64,000 nucleotides of DNA from Rhodoferax bucti (GCF_005876985.1 NZ_VAHD01000001.1:1178001-1242000); one strand, 5' to 3'; shown: positions 8,948-18,392, counted from the first letter of the stretch. Notes: a model not told the origin generated them from the letters alone. Made by a program: numbers and translations.

Positions 8948-9892
8948 TTATTCAACGGCGGCAGACGCCGGGGGCGCTGCTGGCGGCACATGGCCCTCGG
9001 CCATGGTGGCAATCCATTCCCGCCAGTAGTCGGTGCAGGCGCGGATTTTGGGCAGGCGGTGGCGCTCTTGCAGCATCACGGCGTAAATCGGTGTGCGGCT
9101 GCGGTCAAAGTGCTCTTGCAGCAGTGGCACCAGTTGGCCGGTGCGTACCAAGGGGGCCACCATGAGGTCATTGAGGCGGGCGATGCCTACCCCGTGCAGC
9201 ACCAGATTCATCAGAATGGCCGTGTTGTCGGTGCGGGTGTGGCCGGGCACCGTCAGGGCGTCGTGCCCGCTGGCGGGGGCGCGGGGCCAGCGGTTGAGCA
9301 CGGGGCTGGCGCTGTTGGCAATCAGGTGGTGCCCGGCCAGCGCATCGGGGTGCTGGGGCGTGCCGCAGCGGGCGAGGTAGGCCGGGGCCGCGTACAGGGT
9401 GCGGCTGTGCTCCCCGAGTTTGACGGCCACCAGCGTATCGCTGTGCGGGGTGCCGGTGCGCACGGCAATGTCGATCCCGTCGCGCGCCATGTCGGCCATG
9501 CGGTCATCGGCGCTGATGTCCAGGTGCAAGCCAGGGTGGCGCGCGTACAAGCCGGTCAGGCCGGGCGCGATGACGCACTCCGCCAGCAGCGGGCTCACGC
9601 TGATGCGCACCCAGCCACTGGGGCCACTGAGTTTTCCGCTGAGTTCGCTGTCGAGCTCGGCGGTGGTGTCCAGCAGGCGCTGTGCATAGGCCAACAAGGT
9701 GTCGCCCTCGTCGGTCAGGCTCAAGCCGTGGGTGCTGCGGTGCACCAGGCGCACCCCGCAGGCGGCTTCGAGCCGGGTGAGCGCGCGGGTGATCTGGCTG
9801 ACCGGCACGTTGCGCTCGCGTGCTGCCGCCGATAGCGTGCCCAGCTGGGCGATGCGGGTGAACAGGGCGATGTCATCCAGGTGGAATTGCAT
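8948..9892 (-). CDS. LysR-family transcriptional regulator
   Basis: 314 aa. The N-terminal winged helix-turn-helix (ALFTRIAQLGTLSAAARERN, helix 3 SQITRALTRLE) is followed by a LysR substrate-binding effector domain (SGWVRISVSPLLAECVIAPGL). Closest in pattern to the CrgA/DmlR-like group of beta-proteobacterial regulators. Transcribed away from the 55-aa ORF and tautomerase genes. The 126-bp intergenic region contains a perfect 9-bp-arm palindrome fitting the T-N11-A rule for LysR sites, so autoregulation plus control of the tautomerase operon is likely. Effector unknown. Confidence 0.9.
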   Translation of the reverse strand: MQFHLDDIALFTRIAQLGTLSAAARERNVPVSQITRALTRLEAACGVRLVHRSTHGLSLTDEGDTLLAYAQRLLDTTAELDSELSGKLSGPSGWVRISVSPLLAECVIAPGLTGLYARHPGLHLDISADDRMADMARDGIDIAVRTGTPHSDTLVAVKLGEHSRTLYAAPAYLARCGTPQHPDALAGHHLIANSASPVLNRWPRAPASGHDALTVPGHTRTDNTAILMNLVLHGVGIARLNDLMVAPLVRTGQLVPLLQEHFDRSRTPIYAVMLQERHRLPKIRACTDYWREWIATMAEGHVPPAAPPASAAVE

Positions 9893-9917
9893 GGGGTAAT
9901 TGTCTGTGGAGGTGCCT

Positions 9918-9940
9918 GGTTTTGCAATTTATGCAAAACC
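9918..9940. promoter_or_regulatory. Candidate LysR operator
   Basis: Perfect inverted repeat GGTTTTGCA-ATTTA-TGCAAAACC between the divergent LysR gene and the small ORF/tautomerase operon. It contains T-N11-A spacing, the hallmark of LysR-type binding sites. Confidence 0.65.
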
Positions 9941-10018
9941 AATGTGGATTTTTAGAGGTTTCCGGGGGGTGGATGAATCAATAAAGTTCAAACCATCGAT
10001 TCACCCCTGGAGCACACC

Positions 10019-10186
10019 ATGCGTTCTACCCCTCTGGACACCGCCACTCTTGCCCGCTTGCATGCCGAGGCACGGCGCGAAGCCCGCCGCCTGCATCGCG
10101 AGGCCTTTCACTGCGCCTGGCACGCAGCGCTGGCGTGGGCGCACAGCCGCCTGAGCCGCAAGCCTTGGCACACGCTGGAGGCCTGA
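10019..10186 (+). CDS. Small 55-aa Arg/His/Ala-rich protein
   Basis: 55 codons from the ATG at 10019 to TGA, opening MRSTPLDTATLARLHAEARR and ending SRKPWHTLEA. It is basic, rich in Ala, Arg, His and Trp, has one cysteine, and is probably one long helix with an amphipathic look. I do not recognise the family. Support for it being real: it starts just after the LysR operator region, a GGAG lies about 8 nt upstream of the ATG (10010-10013), and its stop is followed after one base by the tautomerase ATG, the spacing of a coupled operon. No similarity evidence is available. Confidence 0.6.
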   Translation: MRSTPLDTATLARLHAEARREARRLHREAFHCAWHAALAWAHSRLSRKPWHTLEA

Positions 10187-10187
10187 C

Positions 10188-10607
10188 ATGCCCACCTTGC
10201 ACCTCAAAGTGTCACCGCTGCAAAACCCCAACCGCTACCGCGCCTTGGCGGAGGCTTTGACCCGCATCACCGCCTCCACCCTCGGCAAGCAAGCCGGTGT
10301 GACGGCAGTGATGGTCGACGACGTACCCGCCGCGCGTTGGTATGTGGGTGGCGACGAAGTCCAGAGGCCCACCGCCTGGCTGGAGATCAGCATCACCCAA
10401 GGCACCAATACGGCGGAAGAAAAGTCTGCTTTTGTGGCGCAGGCCTACGCCGAGTTGGCCGCGCAGCTGGGCGGCAGAGGTGGCCTGGAGCCGGCCAGCT
10501 ATGTGATCGTGCGGGAGCTACCCGCCACGGACTGGGGTTATGGCGGCGCCACCCAGGCCGCCCGGCGCGTGGCGGCGATGCAGGCCGCTCAGGCCAGCGC
10601 CATCTGA
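10188..10607 (+). CDS. Tautomerase family protein (4-oxalocrotonate tautomerase superfamily)
   Basis: 139 aa, about twice the 4-OT monomer and so of the fused beta-alpha-beta type. Pro2 directly after the initiator Met (MPTLHLKVSP) is the expected catalytic amino-terminal proline. A second half carries the conserved TAWLEISITQG strand and the VIVRELPATDWGYGG segment. Expected chemistry is keto-enol tautomerisation or hydrolytic dehalogenation of a small unsaturated acid; substrate unknown. Second gene of the operon opposite the LysR regulator. The neighbouring fluoroacetate-dehalogenase-like gene is 3.4 kb away and need not be related. Confidence 0.85.
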   Translation: MPTLHLKVSPLQNPNRYRALAEALTRITASTLGKQAGVTAVMVDDVPAARWYVGGDEVQRPTAWLEISITQGTNTAEEKSAFVAQAYAELAAQLGGRGGLEPASYVIVRELPATDWGYGGATQAARRVAAMQAAQASAI

Positions 10608-11005
10608 CCCACGGGGTGCAGCACGCAGCGCACCGCGTGCTCACCCTCCAGTGGCAGGCCTTGCATCAGGTCGCTCAGGGTGTGGCCTTCGGCCCGCGCC
10701 ACGAAGCCGCTGCGGGTGTAAATGCCTTCGGGGCGGGACCAGACCCACTGAATCTCGCCGCCGTCCATGGTTTGAAAGCCCTGCGCGCCGCGCACATGCA
10801 GCTCCAGCCGGAAAGACTTGCCGGTCAGCTGCGAACCCGCTTGCGACAAGATTTGAATGCCGCCTTCGCTCACGTCCAGCACCAGCGCGGCAATCGCATC
10901 GGGCTTGTCGGCATCGCGAAAGGCAAAGTAGGTTTCTGCGTGGCTGCCGCTGCCCAAGCGGAAAAAGATGGCGCGGGTGTGCACCCGTTGTTCAGGAGAA
11001 GACAT
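10589..11005 (-). CDS. PilZ-domain protein, probable c-di-GMP receptor
   Basis: 138 aa from the ATG at 11005 (MSSPEQRVHTR). A GTG at 11035 would add ten residues but has no ribosome-binding site. Both halves of the c-di-GMP-binding signature of PilZ domains are present: RVHTR (RxxxR) at about 7-11 and LDVSEGGIQI (D/NxSxxG). There is no output domain, so it is a single-domain adaptor. Its 3' end overlaps the convergent tautomerase gene by 19 bp. In the same window are a GGDEF-EAL protein and an unusual EAL protein. Confidence 0.8.
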   Translation of the reverse strand: MSSPEQRVHTRAIFFRLGSGSHAETYFAFRDADKPDAIAALVLDVSEGGIQILSQAGSQLTGKSFRLELHVRGAQGFQTMDGGEIQWVWSRPEGIYTRSGFVARAEGHTLSDLMQGLPLEGEHAVRCVLHPVGQMALA

Positions 11006-11116
11006 GCCCCAGGCACTCCAAAGTGGTATTGCCACCCATAGTGCCCGCTACGCGTTGCAGGAATATGACGAGGCCGGTGGTCCCGCGCTGTGGTGCCCCC
11101 ACCCTGGGTAGTGCTC

Positions 11117-12058
11117 TCAGTTCTTAGACAGGTATTTGGACAGGTTGGCGGGCGTCACCAGCTCAAACGGCACGTCCACAAAGCGCTGCACCGTTTGCTT
11201 GCGCAGCAGGCGCAAGGCGGACTCGACGGCCTTGGCGCCCTGGGCATCGGCGTTCTGCAACACGGTGACTTTGAGCTCGCCCTCGCGCATGCTGTGCAAA
11301 GCGTCGGGGGTGGCATCGATGCCGCCAACGATGAAGTCCGGCGTCCACTGCTGGGCGGCTTTCAGGGCGGTAATCGCACCTAGGGCCATTTCGTCGTTGT
11401 TGGCAATGATGGCGTCGATTTTTTTGCCTGAGAGTTTGCTGGCGGCCAGCACGTTGCCGGTGATCAGCCGGGCCCGCTCGCGTTCCCATTTGCCGATGCG
11501 CTTGTCATGCACTTTGATGCCGGTGCAGGGGGCGGCGGCCAGCACGTCCTCCACATCCTGCGTGCGGGTGCGGGCGGCTTCGTTGGAGAGGTCGCCCATC
11601 AGCACCAGCACCTGGCCGCGGCCATTCATCAGACGGCAGATTTCGCGGGCTTGCAAGGTGCCGGAGACTTTTTCGTCCGAGCCCACAAACACCGCACCGG
11701 GCGGCAGCTGCTCAAAGTCCACCGGCTTGCGGTTGACGTACACCAGCGGAATGCCCGCATTCATCGCCATGCCGGTGATGCGCTGGGTGGCGCTGGTGTC
11801 CACCGGCACCACGATGAGCGCTTCCACCTTCTGGGCAATCAGGCTTTCAATCTGGTTGAGCTGGGCGGTCTTGTCGGAGCGGGCGTTTTCCGCCACCACC
11901 GAGGCACCGCTGCGGCTGCTGGCCACCTGCACGCCGTTTTTGAGCAGCGACAAAAACGCATCCTGCTCCGCCATGGCTAGGCCGATTTTCTGGGCCTGGC
12001 TGGCCAGGGGGGCGAGCAGCGAGAGGGCGAGCAGGGCCCGCACAAGGGAGTGCTTCAT
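11117..12058 (-). CDS. Periplasmic sugar-binding protein (RbsB-like), orphan
   Basis: 313 aa from the ATG at 12058, preceded by GAGGAA at suitable spacing; an upstream in-frame ATG at 12076 would add six residues before the signal peptide. Signal sequence LVRALLALSLLAPLASQAQ, then a periplasmic-binding-protein type I fold of the ribose/galactose cluster (QIESLIAQKVEALIVVPVDT; AIIANNDEMALGAITALKAA; FIVGGIDATPDALHSM). No ABC ATPase or permease is nearby. It follows the chemoreceptor gene after 21 bp in the same operon, so it may deliver ligand to that receptor. Confidence 0.87.
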   Translation of the reverse strand: MKHSLVRALLALSLLAPLASQAQKIGLAMAEQDAFLSLLKNGVQVASSRSGASVVAENARSDKTAQLNQIESLIAQKVEALIVVPVDTSATQRITGMAMNAGIPLVYVNRKPVDFEQLPPGAVFVGSDEKVSGTLQAREICRLMNGRGQVLVLMGDLSNEAARTRTQDVEDVLAAAPCTGIKVHDKRIGKWERERARLITGNVLAASKLSGKKIDAIIANNDEMALGAITALKAAQQWTPDFIVGGIDATPDALHSMREGELKVTVLQNADAQGAKAVESALRLLRKQTVQRFVDVPFELVTPANLSKYLSKN

Positions 12059-12079
12059 GGGGTTCCTCGGGGTCAAGGG

Positions 12080-14029
12080 TCAGCGGGGCAGGGCCGGTGT
12101 GGATTGCAGCTTGAAGGCCACCACCGCCTGCGCCAGCGTGTCGGCCTGGTCGCGCAGGCTCTCGGAGGCGGCGGCAGATTGCTCCACCAGTGCCGCGTTT
12201 TGCTGGGTGAGCTGGTCCAGCTCCACCACGGCGGTGTTGACGCGGGCGATGTCGGTTGATTGGGCGGCTGCGGTGCTGGCCATCTCGCCCATGATCTGGT
12301 TGACCCGCTGCACCGAGTGCACGATCTCCAGCATGGTGTCGCCCGCAGCCTGCACCTGGCGGGCCCCCGAGCCCACCCGGTCTACTGATGCATCGATCAG
12401 CTGTTTGATCTCTTTGGCGGCTTCGGCGCTGCGGTGGGCCAGGCTGCGCACCTCGGCGGCCACCACCGCAAAGCCCCGGCCCTGCTCGCCGGCACGGGCG
12501 GCTTCGACCGCGGCGTTGAGCGCGAGGATGTTGGTCTGGAAGGCAATGCTGTCGATCACGCCGGTGATGTCGGCAATCTTGCGGGAGCTTTGGGTGATCT
12601 CGCCCATGGTGGTCACCACCTCGCTCACTACCGTACCGCCCCGGTGGGCCACCTGCTCGGCCGAGGCGGCCAGTCCGTTGGCCTGGCGGGCGGCATTCTC
12701 AGAGCGCTGCACCGTGTCCATGAGCTGGGCCATGCTGGCGGCGGTGCTTTGCAGATTGCTGGCGGTGTGCTCGGTGCGGTTGCTCAGGTCCTGGTTGCCG
12801 GTGGCGATTTCCATGCTGGCGATGCGGATGCTCTCGGCCGCTGCGCGCACTTTTTCCAGGGCCTGCTGGTAGCTCTGGCGCAGGTGCTCCACGCTGCGCA
12901 CCAGGGTGCCGATTTCATCGCTGCGTGCGGTGGCAAATGCCTGGGTCAGGTCGCCCTGGGCCACCAGCGTGACGGCGGCGGTCAGCTCCCCCAGCGGCGC
13001 GCTCACGGTGCTGCGCACCAGATAAAACAGCCCGCCGCCCAGCAGCAAGGCGGTGGCTCCCAGCAGGCCGCCCACGATGCCGATGTTGCGCCAGAAGACG
13101 CGCATGGACTCGGCTTCCGACACTTCGGCCACCAGCCAGCCGTTGCCCGAGCGGGTCTTGCGCATCACGGCCCAGCGGGCGCCTTCGGTGTCGCCCAGCA
13201 AGGGCGTGGCGGCGGCTACATAGCCGTCTTCCGCCTGGGCCAGGGCGTCCAGAAAGCCGGCCGCCTGCGGTGCCGTGGCCAGCACGCCCTGGCCTTTGGC
13301 CGTGGGGTGGACGAGGAAGCGGTAGTCCGCCGGGGTGCCGCTGGCGTCCAGGTAGTACATGCCGCCGGTGTCAAAAATCTGCACTTTCGAAACTTGCTGT
13401 TCCAGCACAAACTCCTGCAGCGACACGTCGTTGCCAATCGCCAGCACGCCGACCACCTGGCCGTCTTCGGCTTTGACGGGCTCGTACCGGGCCAGGTAGG
13501 ACTTGCCGAACAGGCGGGTATAGCCGGTGAAGGGCTGGCCCGCCATCACGTCGTTGTAGGCGGGGTGTTTGGCGTCAAAGGCGATGTCCAGCGAGCGCTG
13601 GCCCGCATCGGTGCGGGTGGAGCTGGAGATGCACACCATGGCCTCGCCCTTGCGCGCGAACACCATGGCCACGCCCCCGGTTTCTTTGGTGAAGCGGTCC
13701 ACAGCAATGAAGTCGTCGTTCAGGGCGCTGCCTCCGCTCTGCATTTCGCCGGTGGCCACGTTCACCTTGAGCTCGCGGTCCAAGTTGCGGCGGAAGCTGG
13801 CGTAGGCGCGCAGCACCAGGCCCCGGTTGATCTGGTCGGCGGTGTCGGCCACGGCCACCATGCTTTGCACCTGTTCGGCCACCCCGTTGATGACCAGGGC
13901 ACGCGTGCTGCGGTACTCCAGCACGCCCATGGCGGCGGCCACGGCCAGCAGCACCAGGGTCAAACCCGCCAGCGCCAGCAATGCCAACCGGCGGGCGACA
14001 GAAGGGGTCAGGGGCAGGCGTGAGCGCAT
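12080..14029 (-). CDS. Methyl-accepting chemotaxis protein with Cache-type sensor
   Basis: 649 aa. TM1 (about 14-37) is followed by a large periplasmic Cache_3/Cache_2-like ligand domain to about residue 310, which includes [19 protein letters not shown] and [14 protein letters not shown]2 is about 312-338. A HAMP domain and the signalling coiled coil follow, with the hairpin tip [22 protein letters not shown]. It ends [11 protein letters not shown] without a CheR-tethering pentapeptide. First gene of an operon with the RbsB-like binding protein. The AT-rich upstream stretch 14,060-14,110 probably holds the promoter. Confidence 0.93.
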   Translation of the reverse strand: MRSRLPLTPSVARRLALLALAGLTLVLLAVAAAMGVLEYRSTRALVINGVAEQVQSMVAVADTADQINRGLVLRAYASFRRNLDRELKVNVATGEMQSGGSALNDDFIAVDRFTKETGGVAMVFARKGEAMVCISSSTRTDAGQRSLDIAFDAKHPAYNDVMAGQPFTGYTRLFGKSYLARYEPVKAEDGQVVGVLAIGNDVSLQEFVLEQQVSKVQIFDTGGMYYLDASGTPADYRFLVHPTAKGQGVLATAPQAAGFLDALAQAEDGYVAAATPLLGDTEGARWAVMRKTRSGNGWLVAEVSEAESMRVFWRNIGIVGGLLGATALLLGGGLFYLVRSTVSAPLGELTAAVTLVAQGDLTQAFATARSDEIGTLVRSVEHLRQSYQQALEKVRAAAESIRIASMEIATGNQDLSNRTEHTASNLQSTAASMAQLMDTVQRSENAARQANGLAASAEQVAHRGGTVVSEVVTTMGEITQSSRKIADITGVIDSIAFQTNILALNAAVEAARAGEQGRGFAVVAAEVRSLAHRSAEAAKEIKQLIDASVDRVGSGARQVQAAGDTMLEIVHSVQRVNQIMGEMASTAAAQSTDIARVNTAVVELDQLTQQNAALVEQSAAASESLRDQADTLAQAVVAFKLQSTPALPR

Positions 14030-14213
14030 GGTGGGTCGGCCGGTGGCGGCATGGAAAGGGAGGGGTGACTATAGTGCGAGTGGAAAAAATTTTACTTAGG
14101 TGTAAATACGTAGAAATGTTTTTCTGATGCTGCCGAAGAGGCTCCTGACACCCCGTTGTCAGCAGGGGGTGCGCACCATGCGGGCTTCTTCAACACTCCC
14201 AGGAGCACCCGGT

Positions 14214-14591
14214 ATGCACAACGCCATCAGCTGGTTCGAAATCCCCACCACCCGCCTCGACGCCGCCCAGGCCTTTTATCAAGCCGTGCTCGCCCGCCCC
14301 ATGCGCCGCGAAGCCATGGGCCCCAGCTTGGGCGCCGTGTTTGCGTATGACGCCGGGGCCAATGGCACCGGCGGCGCCCTGATGCAGGGCCCCACTGCGC
14401 CGGCCGTGTCCAGCGGCGGCACGCTGGTGTACCTGGATGCCTCGCCCTCGCTGGACGCTGCCCTGACGCGGGTACTGGCCCAGGGTGGGGCGGTGGTCTT
14501 GCCGCGCACGGCGCTGCCGCCGGGCATGGGCTACTTTGCCCACATCACTGATCTGGATGGCAACCGCGTCGGCCTGCACGCGCTGGACTGA
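14214..14591 (+). CDS. VOC (glyoxalase-like) family protein
   Basis: 125 aa from the ATG at 14214 (MHNAISWFEIPTT), chosen because AGGAG sits 8 nt upstream. Single vicinal-oxygen-chelate module: N-terminal FEIPTTRLDAAQAFYQAVL strand-helix, and C-terminal GMGYFAHITDLDGNRVGLH, which is the usual PhnB/glyoxalase-like ending. Substrate unknown. Encoded alone between the chemoreceptor and the WYL regulator. Confidence 0.85.
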   Translation: MHNAISWFEIPTTRLDAAQAFYQAVLARPMRREAMGPSLGAVFAYDAGANGTGGALMQGPTAPAVSSGGTLVYLDASPSLDAALTRVLAQGGAVVLPRTALPPGMGYFAHITDLDGNRVGLHALD

Positions 14592-14634
14592 CGGTCGCAA
14601 CAGGGCGCACCGGGTCGGTACTCTGGCAGAGTAA

Positions 14635-14690
14635 ATGCTTCACTTTTGATAGCGGCTTGCGCATGTATCATGGGCGCTAGAGGCCTAAAA
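14635..14690 (+). repeat. Dispersed palindromic repeat, intergenic copy
   Basis: Reads ttttgatAGCgGCTTGCGCA, spacer gtatcatggG, then GCGCTAGAGGCC and taaaa. Same core as the copies after trpG. It lies just before the WYL regulator start and may overlap its promoter. Confidence 0.7.
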
Positions 14691-14704
14691 CACCCCCAAT
14701 TACC

Positions 14705-15424
14705 ATGCGCCGTGCCGACCGCTTGTTCCAAATCGTCCAGCTCATCCGCGGGCGCCGCCTCACCACGGCGGCGTTTCTGGCAGAGCGGCTGGAGGTGTCG
14801 GAGCGCACGGTGTACCGCGACGTGGCCGACCTGCAGCACCAGGGCGTGCCCATTGAGGGCGAGGCCGGCGTGGGCTACCGCCTGGGGCGGGGCTTTGAGT
14901 TGCCGCCGCTGATGTTCACCGCCGACGAGGCCCAGGCGCTGGTCGCCTCGGTGCGCATGGCCCAAGTTTGGCAAGACCCGGCGCTGGCCCGCAGCAGCCA
15001 GGTGGCGCTGGGCAAAATTTTGTCGGTGCTGCCACCCGCTGCGCGCACCGCCGCCCAAAGCCTGGCGCTGTATGCGCCGCCGGTGGGGCTGGCGCCCGAG
15101 GTGCAGGCCACGCTGCAACTGCTGCGTGAAGCCGCCCAGGCCCAGCGCAAAGTCATGGTGCATTACCTGGACGCCCAAGGGTGCACCAGCCAGCGGATCC
15201 TGCGGCCGCTGGGCTGTTTTTACTGGGGCGCTGTCTGGACCTTGGCGGCCTGGTGCGAAACCCGACACGACTTCCGCAGCTTCCGGCTCGACCGCATCCA
15301 GCAGGCGCACGCGGTGGCGGGCCCGGAGGGCCGTTTTGACGACGAGCCCGGCCGCACCCTGGCCGACTACCTGCGCGCCGCCGCACCGCCCGGGGTGCCC
15401 GCGCGGTTGACACAAGACAGCTAG
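14705..15424 (+). CDS. YafY-type transcriptional regulator (HTH_11 + WYL domain)
   Basis: 239 aa. An N-terminal DeoR-like helix-turn-helix (MRRADRLFQIVQLIRG, TTAAFLAERLEVSERTVYRDV) is followed by a WYL domain from about residue 140 (RILRPLGCFYWGAVWTLAAW, then FRSFRLDRI). WYL domains bind small ligands or nucleic acid. It precedes the efflux operon by 84 bp in the same direction and could regulate it; that is inference. The ATG at 14705 follows the palindromic repeat. Confidence 0.88.
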   Translation: MRRADRLFQIVQLIRGRRLTTAAFLAERLEVSERTVYRDVADLQHQGVPIEGEAGVGYRLGRGFELPPLMFTADEAQALVASVRMAQVWQDPALARSSQVALGKILSVLPPAARTAAQSLALYAPPVGLAPEVQATLQLLREAAQAQRKVMVHYLDAQGCTSQRILRPLGCFYWGAVWTLAAWCETRHDFRSFRLDRIQQAHAVAGPEGRFDDEPGRTLADYLRAAAPPGVPARLTQDS

Positions 15425-15508
15425 CTTTACAAAGCTTCACCTCCGGCGCACAGACATTTCAAGCGCAGCCGTCACCATCAGGGCAACTTTGATTGCACCG
15501 GGTGTGAC

Positions 15509-16954
15509 TTGAAATCTGCTCTCTTTTATTACCCTGCCTGGCGGCATAGCCTCCTCGTTTGCGCACTGGTGTCGCTCGGGGGCTGCGCCAGCATTGGCAC
15601 CCAGGCCTCTATCGCCACCACCACTACCGCTAGCGCCACGTCCCCGGCATCCGCCCCGCTGGTTGCGCCCGAGCGCTGGTCGCAACAGTCCGCTGCCCCA
15701 GGCAATGCCACCCAGCTGGCGGCGTGGTGGGGCCGGTTCAACGACCCCCAGCTCAGCGCTCTGGTGCTGCGGGCCTTGGATGCGAATACCGATGTCAGCG
15801 CGGCCCTCGCTGCCCTGCAGCAATCCCGTGCGCTGCGGGACGGCCAGCAAGCGGCGTTGGGACCCACCGTGTCGGCCACCGCATCGGCCCAGCGCAGCAC
15901 GGCGGGCACCGGCAGCAGCGCCACCGCAAGCAACCGTTTTGCGGCCGGTTTTGATGCCAGTTGGGAGCCCGACATTTTTGGCGGCAAGCGCGCGGCGGTC
16001 GATGCCACGCAGGCCGATGCGGACGCCGCACTCACCACTTTGGGCCATGTGCAGGTGTCGGTGGCAGCTGAAGTGGCGGTGGCCTACATCCAGCTGCGCG
16101 GCTACCAGGCCCAGCTCGCCATTGCCGAGCGCAATTTGCAAAGCCAGACGGAGACTGCCCAGATCGTGCGTTGGCGCGCACAAGCCGGGCTGACCACGGA
16201 GGTGGAGGTCGAGCAAGCCGCTACGGCGGTTGCGCAAACCGCCGCCCAGATTCCGGCCTTGCAGACCACCATCAGCACCATGGTGCACAGCATGGCGGTG
16301 CTCACCGGCCAGACGCCGGACGCCTTGACCAACGCGCTGGCCACTGTGCAGCCGGTGCCGCTGCCCCAAGAGGCGCTGACGCTCAGCCTGCCAGCGGACA
16401 CCCTGCGCCAGCGGCCCGATGTGCGGGCGGCCGAATACCAGGTGGCCGCCGCCCGCGCCCGCGTGTCGCAGGCCGAGGCTGCGCGCTACCCCGGCTTCAG
16501 CCTGGGGGGCACCTTGGGGCTGCAGTCTCTCACCCTGGGCGCGCTCACCGATGGGGCCTCGCTCGTCAGCAGTCTGCTGGCCAGTGTGTCTGCGCCGCTG
16601 CTGGATGGCGGTGCCGCCCGCGCAACGGTGCGTGCCCAAGAGGCCGCCCTGGCACAAAGCTACGCCAGCTACCGCGCCACCGTCCTCACCGCCCTGAAAG
16701 AGGTAGAGGACGCGCTCGCCACCCTGCAAGGCGACCGGCTGCGCCTGCAGCAGCTGCAGGCGGCGGCAGATTCGGCCCAGGCCGCCGCCACGCTAGCCAG
16801 CCAGCGCTACCAAAGCGGGCTGATCGACTTCCAGACCGTGCTCACCACCCAGCGCACCCTGCTCACCACCCAGGACAGCGTGGCATCTGCCCGGGCGAGC
16901 GTCAGCGCCGACCACGTACGCCTCTACAAGGCACTGGGCGGTGGCTGGTCCTAG
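15509..16954 (+). CDS. Outer-membrane efflux lipoprotein, NodT/OprM family
   Basis: 481 aa with a TTG start at 15509; no in-frame ATG gives a signal peptide. The lipoprotein signal LLVCALVSLGGCAS has its lipobox cysteine at about residue 26. Two outer-membrane-efflux repeats follow (LAAWWGRFNDPQLSALVLRA; DTLRQRPDVRAAEYQVAAAR). The protein forms the TolC-like channel of a tripartite pump. First gene of a four-gene operon: OMF, MacA-type adaptor, ATPase, permease. Confidence 0.9.
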   Translation: MKSALFYYPAWRHSLLVCALVSLGGCASIGTQASIATTTTASATSPASAPLVAPERWSQQSAAPGNATQLAAWWGRFNDPQLSALVLRALDANTDVSAALAALQQSRALRDGQQAALGPTVSATASAQRSTAGTGSSATASNRFAAGFDASWEPDIFGGKRAAVDATQADADAALTTLGHVQVSVAAEVAVAYIQLRGYQAQLAIAERNLQSQTETAQIVRWRAQAGLTTEVEVEQAATAVAQTAAQIPALQTTISTMVHSMAVLTGQTPDALTNALATVQPVPLPQEALTLSLPADTLRQRPDVRAAEYQVAAARARVSQAEAARYPGFSLGGTLGLQSLTLGALTDGASLVSSLLASVSAPLLDGGAARATVRAQEAALAQSYASYRATVLTALKEVEDALATLQGDRLRLQQLQAAADSAQAAATLASQRYQSGLIDFQTVLTTQRTLLTTQDSVASARASVSADHVRLYKALGGGWS

Positions 16955-17015
16955 CCCACCACGCAGCTTCCCACTCAGCCCGCGCCCCCATGTGCCTCTT
17001 ACCGCAGACCGTTTT

Positions 17016-18392
17016 ATGAACCTGATTGAAGACCTCCTCCCTCCCACGCCAGCGCCACCCGCAGCTGCAGCTGCAGCAAGCACTACGGCCGCTGCCCCCG
17101 TGGCGGCATCCGCCTTGAAAAAAGACGATGTGCTCGCCCTCATCAACGAGCCGCAGGCCCGCGTTTGGTGGCGCCGCCCGTGGCTGTGGGGTGCGGCCCT
17201 GTTGGTGCTGGCATCTGCCGGCGGCTACACCCTGTGGAGCCAGCGCACCCAGGCCGCACAGGCGCCCGCGTATGTGACCGAGACGGTGGCCCGTGGGCCG
17301 ATTGCCTTGTCGGTGATTGCCAATGGCACCTTGCAGCCCACGCGCTCGGTGAGCATCGGCAGCGAGCTGTCCGGCACCGTGGCCCGGGTGCTGGTGGATG
17401 TGAACGACCGCGTCAAAAAAGGCCAGGTGCTGGTGGAGCTGGACACGGCCAAGCTGGGCGACTTGGTGAAGCGCTCGCGCGCTACGCTGGCCTCTGCCCA
17501 GGCCAAGCTGGCGCAAGCGCAGGTGGCCACCCGCGAGGCCCGCACCAGCCTGGACCGGCTGGAAGAAGTGTCCCGCCTCTCGGGCGGCAAAGTGCCGGCC
17601 CGCACTGAGCTGGACACGGCCCGCGCCACCTGGGAGACCGCCAAGTCTGCCGAGCTCAGCGCCCAGGCCACGGTGGCCGATGCCACAGCGGCGGCGTCTA
17701 CCGATGAAACCAACTTGTCCAAAGCCTCCATCCGCTCACCCATCGACGGCGTGGTGCTGACCCGCACGGTGGACCCCGGCAATGCGGTGGCGGCGTCTTT
17801 GCAGGCCGTGACCTTGTTCACCGTGGCGGAAGACCTGAGCAAGCTGCGCCTGCAAGTGAATGTGGACGAGGCCGATGTGGGCGCGGTGCAGGTGGCGCAG
17901 AAAGCCAGCTTCACCGTCAGCGCCTACCCCGCGCGCAAGTACCCGGCCAAAGTCACCCGGGTGGCCTTCGGCTCCACCACCACTGACAACGTGGTGACCT
18001 ACATCACCTACCTAGAGGTAGACAACGCGGACCAGAGCCTGCGCCCCGGCATGACCGCCTCTGCCACCATCGCCGCCACCGAGCGCAGCGATGCCCTGCT
18101 GGTGCCCAACACCGCCTTGCGCTTCAGCCCTGCCACCAATGCGGCGGCGGGCAAGAGCAGCGGCGGCATTGTCTCCAGCCTGATTCCCCGCATGCCCGGC
18201 GGTGCTGCACGCAAAACTGCGGGCGCCAGCTCCGGCACACGGCAGGTGTGGGTACTGCGGGACGGCGTGGCGGTGGCTGTGTCTGTCACGCCCGGCATTT
18301 CGGACGGCCGCATGACCGAGGTGGTGAGCGGGGATGTGAAGGTGGGCGACAAAGTGATTACCGACCAGCGCACCGCAGGAGCTGTCCCGTGA
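17016..18392 (+). CDS. MacA-type periplasmic adaptor of tripartite ABC efflux pump
   Basis: 458 aa from the ATG at 17016 (MNLIEDLLPP). The first about 45 residues are an Ala/Pro-rich cytoplasmic extension, unusual for MacA, before the single membrane anchor (LWGAALLVLASAGGYTLW). Then come the membrane-fusion domains: lipoyl half (GPIALSVIANGTLQPTRSVS), coiled coil, second lipoyl half (ASIRSPIDGVVLTRTVDPGN) and beta-barrel. A glycine/serine-rich insert near residues 380-410 (RMPGGAARKTAGASSG) is also atypical. The stop overlaps the ATPase start (GTGA). Substrate unknown; macrolides and peptides are typical for the family. Confidence 0.88.
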   Translation: MNLIEDLLPPTPAPPAAAAAASTTAAAPVAASALKKDDVLALINEPQARVWWRRPWLWGAALLVLASAGGYTLWSQRTQAAQAPAYVTETVARGPIALSVIANGTLQPTRSVSIGSELSGTVARVLVDVNDRVKKGQVLVELDTAKLGDLVKRSRATLASAQAKLAQAQVATREARTSLDRLEEVSRLSGGKVPARTELDTARATWETAKSAELSAQATVADATAAASTDETNLSKASIRSPIDGVVLTRTVDPGNAVAASLQAVTLFTVAEDLSKLRLQVNVDEADVGAVQVAQKASFTVSAYPARKYPAKVTRVAFGSTTTDNVVTYITYLEVDNADQSLRPGMTASATIAATERSDALLVPNTALRFSPATNAAAGKSSGGIVSSLIPRMPGGAARKTAGASSGTRQVWVLRDGVAVAVSVTPGISDGRMTEVVSGDVKVGDKVITDQRTAGAVP

